Shown: positions 26,633 to 35,354 of the stretch, one piece after another
How positions within the stretch are numbered: position 1 is the first letter of the stretch
Layout of the letters: each line of letters opens with the position of its first letter
Source of the DNA: WHTX01 sp038255145
GTDB lineage: Bacteria; Actinomycetota; Acidimicrobiia; Acidimicrobiales; CAIXPF01
Assembly (NCBI GenBank): GCA_038255145.1
Contig: JBBSLP010000021.1
Coordinates: 1-64,000 of the forward strand
Length of the DNA stretch: 64,000 bases
Direction: 5' to 3'
Made by a program: the position numbers and the translations under genes
The notes under the pieces: model-generated
Seen by the model: only the letters and a program-made list of their open reading frames with translations
Databases searched by the model: none
Told to the model about the DNA's origin: nothing

Positions 26633-26650
26633 ATGCCATGCTCATGGCAT
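26633..26650. repeat. Perfect inverted repeat
   Basis: ATGCCAT-GCTC-ATGGCAT spans the start of the sensor-kinase remnant. It could be an operator or chance; no U-run follows. Confidence 0.4.
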
Positions 26651-27240
26651 GGCGCAGGGGTTGGACGGGTGGTCGTCAGCAGCGCGGCCGTTGCGCGGTG
26701 CCCTGGCCCTGTTGGGCGCTCTCGCCGCGCTGGTCGCCGGGGTCGAGGTGGCCTGGTTCGCCGGCAGGACTCGGGGTGGATCCCGCGCCTGTTCCCGCTG
26801 ACGGGGTCGATCTACATCGGTGCCGGGTTGCTGGCCTGGTCCCGCCGTCCCAGCAACCGCATCGGCCTGATCATGGTGGGCTGCGGGTTCTGCTGGCTGG
26901 CCACGTCGCTGCTGAACACCCCCAGCCGCGCGCTGGTGGCGCTGGGCCTGCTGTTCACCACCGTGCCCATGGCCTTCGTCGTGTGGATGTCGCACGCCTT
27001 CCCCTCCGGTCGGCTGCGCTCGCCGGTGTCGGTGGCCACGGTGGCGGGCGGGTTCGTCGTCGCCGCCGTGCTCCAAGCCCCCCACTACCTGTGGAGCGCG
27101 GATGTCGACCCCTACGACGTGCTCACCCTCGCCGACCGGCCCGCTCTGCTGACCTGGGGCGGGCCACGCCCACCCAGCGCCGGGTCATGGCCCCCCTCTT
27201 CGGCTACGGGATCGCGGCCGTCCTGTTCATCCGGCCGGCA
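26649..27240 (+). pseudogene. Remnant of a sensor histidine kinase membrane domain
   Basis: Three frames join to give one hydrophobic protein: MAQGLDGWSS to EVAWFAG (26649 to about 26765), then SGWIPRLFPLTGSIYIGAGLLAWSRRPSNRIGLIMV to PHYLWS (to about 27170), then QRRVMAPLFGYGIAAVLF. The WSRRPSNRIGLIMVGCGF and HAFPSGRL segments are typical of the N-terminal multi-helix region of actinobacterial sensor histidine kinases. At least two frameshifts are needed, and the kinase domain is absent, ending where a lipoprotein stub begins on the other strand. Confidence 0.65.
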
Positions 27241-27328
27241 CCGAGACCGGCGCTCCTCCGTCGCAGGCCGCGAGCAGGACCGAGGCGGTGACCGCGGTCC
27301 CCAGGAGCAGATGGCGGGTGCGATGCAT
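27227..27328 (-). pseudogene. Lipoprotein N-terminal stub
   Basis: A 33-codon minus-strand frame encodes a perfect lipoprotein signal (MHRTRHLLLGTAVTASVLLAAC) with lipobox LAAC, followed by only about ten residues before a stop. The mature protein is missing. Its 3' end abuts the truncated sensor-kinase remnant, so a deletion joining the two is likely. It could instead be a genuine tiny lipoprotein, which I think less probable. Confidence 0.5.
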
Positions 27329-27496
27329 GATCGTGGTCGTCCCCGGTCGGCGAGTGGTGTCCGCCCGAATGTGAGCGCGGTCACCGACCGTGCCCATAGA
27401 CCTGGCTGCATGGTCGAGACCAGCGGGGGACAGGTGCTGGCGCCGGACGCCTGGGCGGGCCAGGCTTTCCGTGACGACGACCGAGGAGCGAGAAGC

Positions 27497-27718
27497 GTGC
27501 CTGACGAGCTGTTGGAGGTCACCGAGCGCCAGACCCTGACCCGGGAGGCGGCGGCCGCCCGACTGCGGGACCTGGCCGATCAGCTGGCCAGGAACAACTC
27601 GGTCGAGTTCGTGCGGGACGGCGTGCGCTACACGGCCAAGGTCCCCAACCAGGTCGAGCTGAAGGTCGAGATCGAGCTGGGCGACGAGAACGAGATCGAG
27701 GTCGAGATCAGCTGGTAG
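27497..27718 (+). CDS. Amphi-Trp domain protein
   Basis: The 73-residue protein (PDELLEVTERQTLTREAAA ... EIEVEISW) matches the short amphi-Trp domain family: helix with RLRDLADQLARNNSVEF, beta strands, and an acidic strand ending in Trp. GTG 27497 has GAGGAG 8 nt upstream. Function is unknown. Its end overlaps the converging DUF3592 gene by 11 bp. Confidence 0.8.
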   Translation: MPDELLEVTERQTLTREAAAARLRDLADQLARNNSVEFVRDGVRYTAKVPNQVELKVEIELGDENEIEVEISW

Positions 27719-28481
27719 AGCTGCCGGGGCCGGGCCCGGGCCCCCGGCGGCGCACGCCGACCACGTGGCCACCGCCGGGGGTGGCCAGCACCAGGGTCCT
27801 GGCCCCCAGGCCGGCGATCCACACCTCGGGGGCGAAACCGGGATCGACGCGGCTCAGCCCCAGGGGTTCGACCGTCAGCGGTCCGCCCGGCGTGTCCACG
27901 ATGACCAGGGTGCGGGCCCGCTGGCGGAGCCCGGCCGTGCGGGCGTCCCGGGCCAGGCGCGAGCGTACGAACAGCCAGCCCTCGTGTCGCAGGACGTGGG
28001 CGATCTGGGCGGCGTGGCGGCCGGCGACCGCGGCCATGGCCGCCAGCAGCACCCCCAGGATCAGGGGCGGGGCCACGGGCACCCCGCGACGCTGGGGCGG
28101 CACCCCGACCAGCTCGACCCGGCCCGGGTCAGCCGGGTCGTAGACCACGTCCACGGCCTGGCCCGCGGTGTAGGCGTCCACGGCGCCGCCGACGTCCACC
28201 GTGGCCTGGCGGCTCTGACCGGCCGCCTCGAAGCTGACCTCCACCGGTCCGTCGGCCAGCCGGGCCCGACCGAAGGGGGTGTTGTCGACGGAGACGACGG
28301 TGGCCGGGGCCCGGGTCCCGTCGTGCTGCAGGGCCGCGGCCCGTGTGTCGGCCCGGCGGGCCATGCCCGCCACCACCAGCACGGCGGCGGCGGCCAGGGC
28401 CACCGCGGCCACGATGAGCCAGCGTCGACGCAGGCTGCGGCGGGTGGCTGGCGTCCTCATGGCAACGGCGAGACCAGCCAT
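27708..28481 (-). CDS. DUF3592-like membrane protein
   Basis: The 257-residue protein has an N-terminal membrane helix (about residues 22-43), an extracytoplasmic DUF3592-type beta domain (ATVVSVDNTPFGRARL, VDAYTAGQAVDVVYDPADPGRVEL), a second membrane helix near 140-160, and a C-terminal part ending in GGGHVVGVRRRG. ATG 28481 is favoured; ATG 28460 is an alternative. A damaged paralogue lies just upstream on the same strand, so the locus is a tandem duplication. Function unknown. Confidence 0.7.
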   Translation of the reverse strand: MAGLAVAMRTPATRRSLRRRWLIVAAVALAAAAVLVVAGMARRADTRAAALQHDGTRAPATVVSVDNTPFGRARLADGPVEVSFEAAGQSRQATVDVGGAVDAYTAGQAVDVVYDPADPGRVELVGVPPQRRGVPVAPPLILGVLLAAMAAVAGRHAAQIAHVLRHEGWLFVRSRLARDARTAGLRQRARTLVIVDTPGGPLTVEPLGLSRVDPGFAPEVWIAGLGARTLVLATPGGGHVVGVRRRGPGPGPGSSTS

Positions 28482-28491
28482 GGGCGGCGTT

Positions 28492-29260
28492 CTACTCGGT
28501 CCTGCGGGTGCGGGCGGGCATCGAGCGGCGACGGACGGCGACGACGTGGCCACCGCCGGGCGGGGCCAGGACCAGGGTGCGGTGGCGCGTGCCCAGGCCA
28601 CAGGTCCACAGCTCGGGGGCGAACGAGGGGTCGACCCGGTTGAGGCCCACGGGTTCGACCATGGGCTCGCCGCCCGGTGTGTCCAGGATGACGCAAGCGC
28701 GGGACCGTCCCCGGTAGCCGTCGGTGGCGGGGTCATCGATCAATCGGGAGCGGACGAACAGCCAGCCCTCGTGACGCAGGGTGCGACGGATCGTGACCGT
28801 GCGCCGTCCGGCCACGAGGGCCATGACCGTCAGCAGGCCCACGGCCAGCGGGTGTTTCGGGCCCCCCACCCCGGGCCGAGGACATGCCCTGGATCTGGGC
28901 CCGGGTGGGGTCGCCAGCGTCGTTGACGATGCGCACCGGCTGGCCCTGCTGGTAGTCGCTCACCGCCTCGTCGACGTCGATCGAGCTGTGCCGGGCCACG
29001 CCGTCGACCTCGAAGTCGACCTCGACCGATCCGTAGGCGTAGCGGGCCATGCCCCAGCGCTCGACGGTCAGCCCGACCACGGTGGCGTCGGCGGGGACGC
29101 CATGGCGCTGCAGGGCCGAGGCCCGTTCGTCGACGTGGCGGCCCCAGGGCGCGGCCGAGAAGAAGGCCGCGGCCAGCGGTGGGTCGTCTCCCCTGGCTCG
29201 CCTCGACCGGGTCCATCTCCGGGTCCATCTCCGGGTCCATCCCCGGTCCCATCGCCGCAC
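28492..29260 (-). pseudogene. Frameshifted DUF3592-like paralogue
   Basis: The N-terminal frame (from about 29260) encodes AAPWGRHVDERASALQRHGVPADATVV to RAQIQGMSSARG. The C-terminal frame (from about 28869 to 28492) continues with HPLAVGLLTVMALVAGRRTVTIRR to GGGHVVAVRRR. The two join near 28860-28870, a run of C residues, to match the neighbouring DUF3592 protein along its length. The expected first membrane helix is degraded. One base lost or gained in the C-run could be a sequencing error. Confidence 0.7.
29207..29242. repeat. 12-bp tandem repeat, three copies
   Basis: CCGGGTCCATCT repeats at 29207, 29219 and 29231 (last copy imperfect), with a partial fourth. It lies at the 5' end of the DUF3592 pseudogene, just past the BTAD gene stop. 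Confidence 0.8.
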
Positions 29261-29269
29261 CCAGCTCGT

Positions 29270-30025
29270 TCAGGGTCCGGCCAGGTGGTCCCGCAGGGCT
29301 GTCGTCTCGGGGTGGGGGGGTGCGTCCAGCTCGGTGGCCAGCAGGTGGGCGTACCGGTCGTAGGTCCGCAGGGCCTGGGCCCGGTCGCCGGCCAGGAAGT
29401 GGGCCCGCATGAGCAGGCGGTAGGGCGGCTCGCGGAAGGGATCGAGGGCGATCGATTCGGTGGCCAGGCTGATGGCCAGCGCCGGGTTGCCGCTGGCCAG
29501 CCACACCTCGGTCAGGCATTCGAGGGCCCGCACCCGGGCGGCACCCAGGGACGTGCGGAGATCGTCGACCCAGGGCAGGTCCTCACCGGCGAGGACGGGC
29601 CGTCGGGCGATGGCCGCGGCCACCGTGGCCTCGCTCCACGCCCTGGTGGGCTCACCGTGCCGGAGGGCGGCCTCGGCGGCGTCGATGGCCCGGGCGCAGG
29701 CCTCGGCGTCGATCCACGCGTCGTGGGGGAGGTGGAGCTGGTAGCAGCCCGACACCGAGGTGATGGCCCGACCGGCGTCGAACCCGGCCCGCACCAGCAC
29801 GGTGCGCAACCGGGACAGCAACGCCTTCAGGGCACTGTCCCACGCCGGGGGGAGGGTCTGGTCCCACAGGGCCTGGGCCAGGGCGTCACGGGTCACCGGG
29901 CGTTGGGCGTCGATGGCCAGGTAGGCCAGGGCCAGTCGCCCCTGGCGACCGGGCAGCGCGTGCTCACCCACCACCCCGGCGTCGGTCTCGATGGCCATCC
30001 GACCCGTCAGGTACAGGCGCAGCAT
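29270..30025 (-). CDS. BTAD/SARP-type regulator
   Basis: The 251-residue protein joins a short OmpR-like DNA-binding domain (LRLYLTGRMAIE to LHLPHDAWIDAE, about residues 1-95, including LSRLRTVLVRAG) with a bacterial transcriptional activator domain (about 95-245, ending YDRYAHLLATELDAPPHPET). This is the compact layout of small SARP-like activators. ATG 30025 starts at the domain; GTG 30085 would add 20 residues. Targets are unknown; the DUF3592 genes lie immediately downstream. Confidence 0.75.
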   Translation of the reverse strand: MLRLYLTGRMAIETDAGVVGEHALPGRQGRLALAYLAIDAQRPVTRDALAQALWDQTLPPAWDSALKALLSRLRTVLVRAGFDAGRAITSVSGCYQLHLPHDAWIDAEACARAIDAAEAALRHGEPTRAWSEATVAAAIARRPVLAGEDLPWVDDLRTSLGAARVRALECLTEVWLASGNPALAISLATESIALDPFREPPYRLLMRAHFLAGDRAQALRTYDRYAHLLATELDAPPHPETTALRDHLAGP

Positions 30026-30129
30026 CCCGACAACCCCATCCCAACCGTTCCGCCACCTCGCCTGCCTAGGTTCCCACGTGGTCACCCCGTGCCGCGGGGG
30101 AACGATGCGCAGGATCGACGGGAGACGCC

Positions 30130-30291
30130 ATGACAGCAGCGAACGGCAAGGTGATCGAGTGCCCGTGCGGGGTCGTGTTGCGGGGTGCGGATGACGACGC
30201 CGTCGTCAGCGAGGCCCAGACCCACGCCAAGGCCACCCACGACATGGAGCTCAGCCGCGACCAGGCCCTGGCCATGGCCCACCCCGCCTGA
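30130..30291 (+). CDS. Small DUF1059-like protein
   Basis: A 53-residue protein with N-terminal KVIECPCG (paired cysteines), a DDDAVVSEAQTHAKATHDME segment rich in His and a helical tail. This matches the short DUF1059 type. ATG 30130 follows GGGAGA by about 5 nt. The cysteines and histidines could bind metal, but no activity is established. Confidence 0.75.
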   Translation: MTAANGKVIECPCGVVLRGADDDAVVSEAQTHAKATHDMELSRDQALAMAHPA

Positions 30292-30309
30292 GGGGGCCGC
30301 TCGGCGACC

Positions 30310-30711
30310 TCAGGCCCGGGGCGGGCCCAGCAGGTCCCAGCGGTTGCCGGCGATGTCCACGAACACCGCCGCCTGGCCGTAGGCCTCGGTCCGGGGTGGG
30401 GAGGCGAACTCGACCCCGTGGGCCGTCATTTGGGTGACGGCGGCGTCGAAGTCGTCGACCTGGAGGAAGAAGCCCACCCGACCGGCCAGCTGCTGGCCGA
30501 CGACAGAGGCCTGGCGCTCGCCGTCGGCCCGGGCCAGCAACACCCCGGTCTCCGCCCCCGGGGGCCGCACGACCACCCAGCGCTTGGGGCGGCCGTCGTT
30601 GGTGGCCGACGGTGAGTCCTCGACCAGGTCGAAGCCCAGCGCGTCGACGAAGAAGCGGATGGCGGGGTCGTAGTCGTCGACGACGATGGCCACCAGGCCC
30701 AGGTGGGACAT
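30310..30711 (-). CDS. VOC/glyoxalase-fold protein
   Basis: The 133-residue protein has two beta-alpha-beta-beta-beta units (LVAIVVDDYDPAIRFFVDALGFDLVED and VGFFLQVDDFDAAVTQMTAHGVEF), with FVDIAGNRWDLLGPP at the end as in glyoxalase/bleomycin-resistance proteins. Substrate is unknown. It starts 11 nt after the LLM gene on the same strand, so the two probably form an operon. Confidence 0.85.
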   Translation of the reverse strand: MSHLGLVAIVVDDYDPAIRFFVDALGFDLVEDSPSATNDGRPKRWVVVRPPGAETGVLLARADGERQASVVGQQLAGRVGFFLQVDDFDAAVTQMTAHGVEFASPPRTEAYGQAAVFVDIAGNRWDLLGPPRA

Positions 30712-30722
30712 GGGGCGGCCGT

Positions 30723-31571
30723 TCAGCTCGCGTGCTTGGCGATGACCTCGTCGCCGAAGCGGCGCAGGCGATCGGTGCTCATGGGGCCCATGACGATCTC
30801 GGTGACGCCGAGGTCGGCCAGGCGGCCGTAGTTGTCGGGGTCCTTCTCCTCGCCGGCGATGATCTCGATGGTCGAGGGATCACGGCCGGCGTCCACCGCG
30901 GTCTGGCGCATGACGCCGAGCAGGTGCTCGAGGCGCTCGATGGGCAGCTTCCACGGGTAGAAGCCGTCACCCAGCCGGCCGGCCCGGCGGGCCGCGGCCT
31001 CGGTGTGGCCGCCGACGATGACCCGGATGGTGCCGTTCTTGGGCCGGGGCAGGCAGTAGATGCCATCGAACTGGCAGAACTCGCCCTCGAAGGTGGTGGG
31101 CCCGCCGGTCCACAGCTCGCGCATGGCGGCCACGTACTCGTCGGTGCGCTCACCGCGCCGCTCCCAGGGCACGCCCAGGGCCACGCACTCCTCTTCCAGC
31201 CAGCCCACGCCGATGCCGAAGGCGAGCTCGGAGGGCAACAGGTTGTCCAGGGTGGCCAGCTGCTTGGCCAGCAGGAGGGGGTTGCGCTGGGGGAGGATGA
31301 TGACGCCGGTGGCCAGGCGCACGGTGCGCAGGGCGTGGGCCACGTAGGCCATCCACACCACCAGCTCGGGGAAGTCGAAGTCGGTCCCCTTGCCGGGCAT
31401 GCGCCCGTCCTTGCTGTAGGGGTACTTCGAGCCGTAGGCGTCGGGCAGCACGATGTGGTCCGCCGTCCACAGCGTGGCCAGGCCCACCTCCTCGGCCGTC
31501 GCCACCAGCTCCAACGCCGCCTCGCCCTTGGCGTAGCGGCCGACGTTCGCCCCCTGCATCCCGAATCGCAT
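30723..31571 (-). CDS. LLM class F420-dependent-type oxidoreductase (TIGR03619-like)
   Basis: The 282-residue luciferase-fold protein shows MRFGMQGANVGRY, LWTADHIVLP, GTDFDFPELVVWMAYVA, RNPLLLAKQLATLDNL and FGIGVGWLEEE, the pattern of the F420-associated TIGR03619 subgroup. ATG 31571 begins the conserved part and is 8 nt after a TACGGT box. The glyoxalase-fold gene follows closely. Confidence 0.85.
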   Translation of the reverse strand: MRFGMQGANVGRYAKGEAALELVATAEEVGLATLWTADHIVLPDAYGSKYPYSKDGRMPGKGTDFDFPELVVWMAYVAHALRTVRLATGVIILPQRNPLLLAKQLATLDNLLPSELAFGIGVGWLEEECVALGVPWERRGERTDEYVAAMRELWTGGPTTFEGEFCQFDGIYCLPRPKNGTIRVIVGGHTEAAARRAGRLGDGFYPWKLPIERLEHLLGVMRQTAVDAGRDPSTIEIIAGEEKDPDNYGRLADLGVTEIVMGPMSTDRLRRFGDEVIAKHAS

Positions 31572-31579
31572 GGGGGGTG

Positions 31580-31585
31580 ACCGTA
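31580..31585 (-). promoter_or_regulatory. -10 box TACGGT of the LLM gene
   Basis: On the minus strand TACGGT ends 8 nt before ATG 31571; near-leaderless. Confidence 0.45.
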
Positions 31586-31673
31586 GCTGGCCCCCGGTGG
31601 TCGTGCGATGGGGGTCCACGGCGGCTACGGCTGGGCCAGCCGGCCGCCCCGGGCCCGGGGCTACCGTGCCGCC

Positions 31674-32313
31674 ATGACGTGGTCGGACGACTCGATCATG
31701 GCTGGACGAGGTGTGGCCGGTCGCCGCGTCGGGGCCACGCGTCAGCCCACCGAAGCCGATCAGGTGACTACCTGTTCACCATCGGGCCGTACTCCGAGCC
31801 TGTGCTCGAGGTGGCGCCCGGGGACCGCATCGTCGTCGAGACCCGTGACGCCTTCGGCGGGGCCATCCACAGCGAGGCCGACCTGCCCAGCGCCGTGCTC
31901 ACCATGCCCTTCGTGAACCCCCAGAACGGGCCCATCATGGTGACCGGGGCCGAGAAGGGCGACACCCTGCCCGAGGTGGTGCGCTACCGGTGCGCTCACC
32001 CGGGGCCCGCCTGTTGTACGCCAGCACCACCACCATCCGCGTCGACCTCATCAAGGGGTGGACCATCGACTGGCCCCGCCTGGAGACCGACGAGCTGCTC
32101 ATGACCATCGGGTCGGCCCGGCCGTTGGAGGACGCCGTGCGCATCGCCCACCGCGACCTGGTGCTGTGGATGGAGTGGGCCTACGGCTTCGACCGCGGGG
32201 ACGCGTACATGCTGCTCAGCCGGTGCGGCCAGGTCAGGCTGGGCAACTTCGTCGCCCCCGAGTACACCGTGGGCGCAGCCATCCGGAAGACCTACGTGGC
32301 CCGACCTCGGTAG
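31674..32313 (+). pseudogene. Acetamidase/formamidase with frameshift and internal deletion
   Basis: ATG 31674 follows TACCGT by 6 nt and opens a short reading frame (MTWSDDSIMAGRG). Near 31765 the frame changes to DYLFTIGPYSEPVLEVAPGDRIVVET to GAEKGDTL, the N-terminal part of the FmdA/AmdA family. Near 31985 it changes again to RLLYASTTTIRVDLIKGWTIDWPR to the stop at 32313, the C-terminal part. Intact enzymes have about 300 residues or more, so over 100 residues between the two are missing. Confidence 0.75.
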
Positions 32314-32341
32314 GGTGCGCCCCGACCCGGGGGGGCGGCAC

Positions 32342-33610
32342 ATGGTGCTCGAGGCAGACGTCACGGCCAGGGGGTCGGGACCGGTCGGTGGCGGACCGGC
32401 TCCGTTGGGGCGCAGCCTGGTCGAGCCGGGGGTGGACTCGGCCACGGGGTGGATCGTGGTGGGGGCCACGGGGTTGTCGACGTTCACGCTCTTCGGCGTC
32501 GTCTACAGCTTCTCGGCCTTCTTCAATGCCATGGCCGAGCAGTTCGGGTCGGGCAAGGGCGCCACCGCGCTGATGTTCGGCCTGACCATCTTCTTCCTGT
32601 TCATGCTGAGCCTGCCCGCCGGCCGCCTGGCCGACCGCTTCGGCGCCCGGCCCGTGGTCCTGGCCGGCGCCGCATCCATGGGGCTGGGCCTGCTGGCCAC
32701 GTCGACCGTGCACGTCTTGTGGCTCGGCTACATCACCTACGGGGTGGGGGTCGGCGTCGGTGTGGCCTGCGCCTACGTCCCCATGGTCACCCAGGTGTCG
32801 GGCTGGTTCGACCGCCGTCGGGCCGCGGCCCTGGGCATCGCCGTGTCCGGCATCGGTCTGGGCACCCTGTTGGTGCCGCCTCTGGCCGCCCGCCTCATCG
32901 AGGACCACGGCTGGCGCTGGACCTACCGCAGCTTCGCCGTGGTGGCCGTGGTGGCCCTGGTCGTGGTGGCCTTCCTGGCCCGCCGGCCCCCGGTGGTGGT
33001 CGGCCAGGCCCCCCTCGACCTGCGGGCCGTGCTGGCCCGACCCCTGTTCCGGCGCCTGTACGTGGCTTCGCTGTGCATGTCGCTGGCCCTGTTCGTGCCC
33101 TTCGTGTTCCTGGCCTCCTACGCCGAGGACCACGGCGTGGCCGAAGGTCGGGCCGCCACCCTGGTCAGCTTCCTGGGCCTGGGCAGCCTGGCCGGACGCC
33201 TGGTGCTGGGGGTGTTCGCCGGTCGGCTGGGGGTGTTGCGCCTGTACGTGGCCTGCTTCGTCGTGCTGACGGCGTCGTTCCTGCTGTGGGCAGCGGGTGG
33301 GGGCAACTTCGTGGCCCTGGCCACCTTCGCCGTCACGCTGGGGGTGGCCTATGGCGGCTACGTGGCCCTTTCCCCGGCCGTCATGGCCGAGCTGTTCGGC
33401 CTGGCCGGGCTGGGGGCGGTGCTGGGGGCGTCCTACACCGCCGGTGGCCTGGGCGGGCTGCTGGGCCCGCCCATCGCCGGGTGGCTGGTCGACCTGACCG
33501 GCTCCTACGTACCCGCCATCCTCGCCGCCATGGTCCTGGCCGGCGTGGGCACCGCCCTGCTGTGGCGGGCCATCTCGGCCCGGGATGCCCCCGCTCGCGC
33601 TGCGGGCTGA
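32342..33610 (+). CDS. MFS transporter, monocarboxylate-transporter type
   Basis: The 422-residue integral membrane protein has 12 predicted hydrophobic segments with the MFS loop GRLADRFGARP between helices 2 and 3 and a glycine-rich GVGVGVGVACAYVP stretch. SGWFDRRRAAALGIAVSGIGLGTLL is typical of bacterial relatives of monocarboxylate carriers. ATG 32342 has GGGGGG 6 nt upstream; a TAGGGT box lies close to 32311, giving a leader of some 20 nt. Substrate unknown, possibly an organic acid. Confidence 0.85.
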   Translation: MVLEADVTARGSGPVGGGPAPLGRSLVEPGVDSATGWIVVGATGLSTFTLFGVVYSFSAFFNAMAEQFGSGKGATALMFGLTIFFLFMLSLPAGRLADRFGARPVVLAGAASMGLGLLATSTVHVLWLGYITYGVGVGVGVACAYVPMVTQVSGWFDRRRAAALGIAVSGIGLGTLLVPPLAARLIEDHGWRWTYRSFAVVAVVALVVVAFLARRPPVVVGQAPLDLRAVLARPLFRRLYVASLCMSLALFVPFVFLASYAEDHGVAEGRAATLVSFLGLGSLAGRLVLGVFAGRLGVLRLYVACFVVLTASFLLWAAGGGNFVALATFAVTLGVAYGGYVALSPAVMAELFGLAGLGAVLGASYTAGGLGGLLGPPIAGWLVDLTGSYVPAILAAMVLAGVGTALLWRAISARDAPARAAG

Positions 33611-33710
33611 ACGGTCCCCTACGCGCCGGTCCGGGCGCGCCGGCCTCCACCGGGGCAGTGACCAACAGGCAACGGGCAGGAGGGAGGACCTCGGCGCCGA
33701 CCGACGCCGG

Positions 33711-34169
33711 TCAGGGCTGGGCGGCGGCGACCACGTCGATCTGGCCGACCATGCCGTATGCCACGTGGCCGGGCAGGTGGCAGGCGAAGACGATGGTGCC
33801 CGGTGTCTCGAAGTCGTAGAAGGTGACCCCGTCGCTGCTCGGCGGCACCGACACCTCGCCGGGCACGGGCGGGTGGAAGGCCTCGACCCCCTGGCTGTGC
33901 CGAGCGTGCACGTCCTCGTCGCCCACCACCAGCTCATGGCCGATGGGATCGCCGTTGTGGACCACGAAGCGCACCACCGTCCCCTGCTGCACCTGCAGCC
34001 GGTTCGCCGAGAAGCGGCTGTGGTGGATGTCGAGGTCCACGGTGACCAGCCCCGGCCCCAGGGTGCCCCGCGTCCCCGCCCCACCGTCGTCCGCAGCTAC
34101 GGCGAACCCTCCGGCGGTGACCACGCCGGCCACCAGGACGGCGGCGCCCAGGCGGCTGAAGATGCTCAC
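33711..34169 (-). CDS. Exported cupredoxin-domain protein
   Basis: The 152-residue protein has a signal peptide (residues 1-26) and a plastocyanin-like domain. Type 1 copper ligands are visible: His in GHELVVGDED, and Cys, His and Met in FACHLPGHVAYGM. It probably carries electrons or copper outside the membrane. Its ATG overlaps the stop of the DUF2330 gene (4 bp), so they are cotranscribed. Confidence 0.85.
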   Translation of the reverse strand: MSIFSRLGAAVLVAGVVTAGGFAVAADDGGAGTRGTLGPGLVTVDLDIHHSRFSANRLQVQQGTVVRFVVHNGDPIGHELVVGDEDVHARHSQGVEAFHPPVPGEVSVPPSSDGVTFYDFETPGTIVFACHLPGHVAYGMVGQIDVVAAAQP

Positions 34170-35266
34170 GGGGTGCCGCCGGTCACAGGACCGTCGACGG
34201 GGGCCACCGCGGCACGAAGGTGGCGTCGCCGCTCGGCCACCGATGCCGCCACCAGGGCGGCGACCCCGGCCGTCACCCCCAGGGCGATGGGCCAGCGGGG
34301 CAGGCCCGCCGAGACCCGGGGCACCGCGGTGGCCTCGGTCGCCAACACCCCGGCGTCGGCCAGCGAGGGCAGGGTGGCCCGGTCGGCCGAGATGGCCAGG
34401 TCGTAGTCGAGATCACCAGCGACGGCATCCAGGGGCAGGTGGGTGAACCACATGTTCTCGGGCACCCACTCCATGCCCAGGTCGCTGCGCAGGTCATCGA
34501 GCAGGTCGTCCGACGCCGACTCGCTGCGACCGATCTGCAGGCCCGAGCCGCCGGCCAGCAGTCGGGGTTCGCGGTCGGTGAGGAGGAACACGTCGGCGTC
34601 GACCTGGCGCTCGGGTTCGAGGCCCAGGCCGAGGATGCGCAGGGGCACCCAGGGCTGGTCGGTGGGGATGGTCAACATGATGGGGGTGCCGTCCCCGCTG
34701 GTCTGGCCCAGGTCACGGGCCCGGGTGGCGTCGAAGCGGGCGGCCATGAAGATGGGGCTGCGCTGGGCGTAGAAGTCGAGGACCTCGGGGGCGTCAGGGG
34801 TGAGCAGGAAACCGTGCTCGAGGGCCCACCGGCCCACCTCGTCACCCCCACCCCGCAGGATGGTGATGTCGAGGGCGTCGATCTTCGTCTCCAGCAGCAC
34901 CTCGGCACTGGCGGCCATGAACACGGCCCCGTCGGCGGAGGCCGCCTGCGGCGCCGGCGGAGCCACCTCCTGGGCCAGGCGCTGGAGCGTCCAGTCACCG
35001 CCCCGCTCCACCGCCGTGGGCACGTCGGGCAGGGGGATGATGGATCCCAGCTCGGCGCCCTCGCCGGTGAACTCGAAGGAGGTGACGTAGCGCTCGACGC
35101 CGTCGTGGTACGCAGCCAGGGTGCTGGTGCGCAGCAGCTGGATGGTCCCGTTCTCGCCGACGAGGCCGCCGCAGGCCCCCGCCGGGGCGGTGCCCAGGGC
35201 CAGCGTGGCCACGGGCAGCGCCAGCAGTGCGGACAGCAGGATGGAACGGGTTCTCGGTGCCGCCAC
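34166..35266 (-). CDS. DUF2330 membrane-anchored exported protein
   Basis: The 366-residue protein has a signal peptide (cleavage after AGA, near residue 31), the ACGGLV start typical of DUF2330, a large extracytoplasmic domain (TSFEFTGEGAELGSIIPLPD, ETKIDALDITIL, FMAARFD), and a C-terminal membrane helix with a basic tail near residues 325-350. Function is unknown. GTG 35266 follows GGAGGGG. The 4-bp overlap with the cupredoxin gene suggests a joint extracytoplasmic role. Confidence 0.85.
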   Translation of the reverse strand: MAAPRTRSILLSALLALPVATLALGTAPAGACGGLVGENGTIQLLRTSTLAAYHDGVERYVTSFEFTGEGAELGSIIPLPDVPTAVERGGDWTLQRLAQEVAPPAPQAASADGAVFMAASAEVLLETKIDALDITILRGGGDEVGRWALEHGFLLTPDAPEVLDFYAQRSPIFMAARFDATRARDLGQTSGDGTPIMLTIPTDQPWVPLRILGLGLEPERQVDADVFLLTDREPRLLAGGSGLQIGRSESASDDLLDDLRSDLGMEWVPENMWFTHLPLDAVAGDLDYDLAISADRATLPSLADAGVLATEATAVPRVSAGLPRWPIALGVTAGVAALVAASVAERRRHLRAAVAPVDGPVTGGTP

Positions 35267-35354
35267 GGCCCCTCCAAAGGTTGCTGGGTTGGTGCCGATC
35301 AGACGTAACCGCGGTCACGTCTGGTTCCCGCACCGGCCAGCTCGTGGCCCGCGT

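Noticed and set aside
26303..27718. Single 471-residue plus-strand protein spanning the amidase tail to the amphi-Trp gene
   Set aside because: The frame runs by chance through three unrelated segments; only the middle membrane part and the final amphi-Trp domain are coding.
29207..29242. 12-bp repeats as a minisatellite-coded MDPE protein
   Set aside because: The frame giving MDPE repeats does not match the DUF3592 frame and is not conserved in the intact paralogue.
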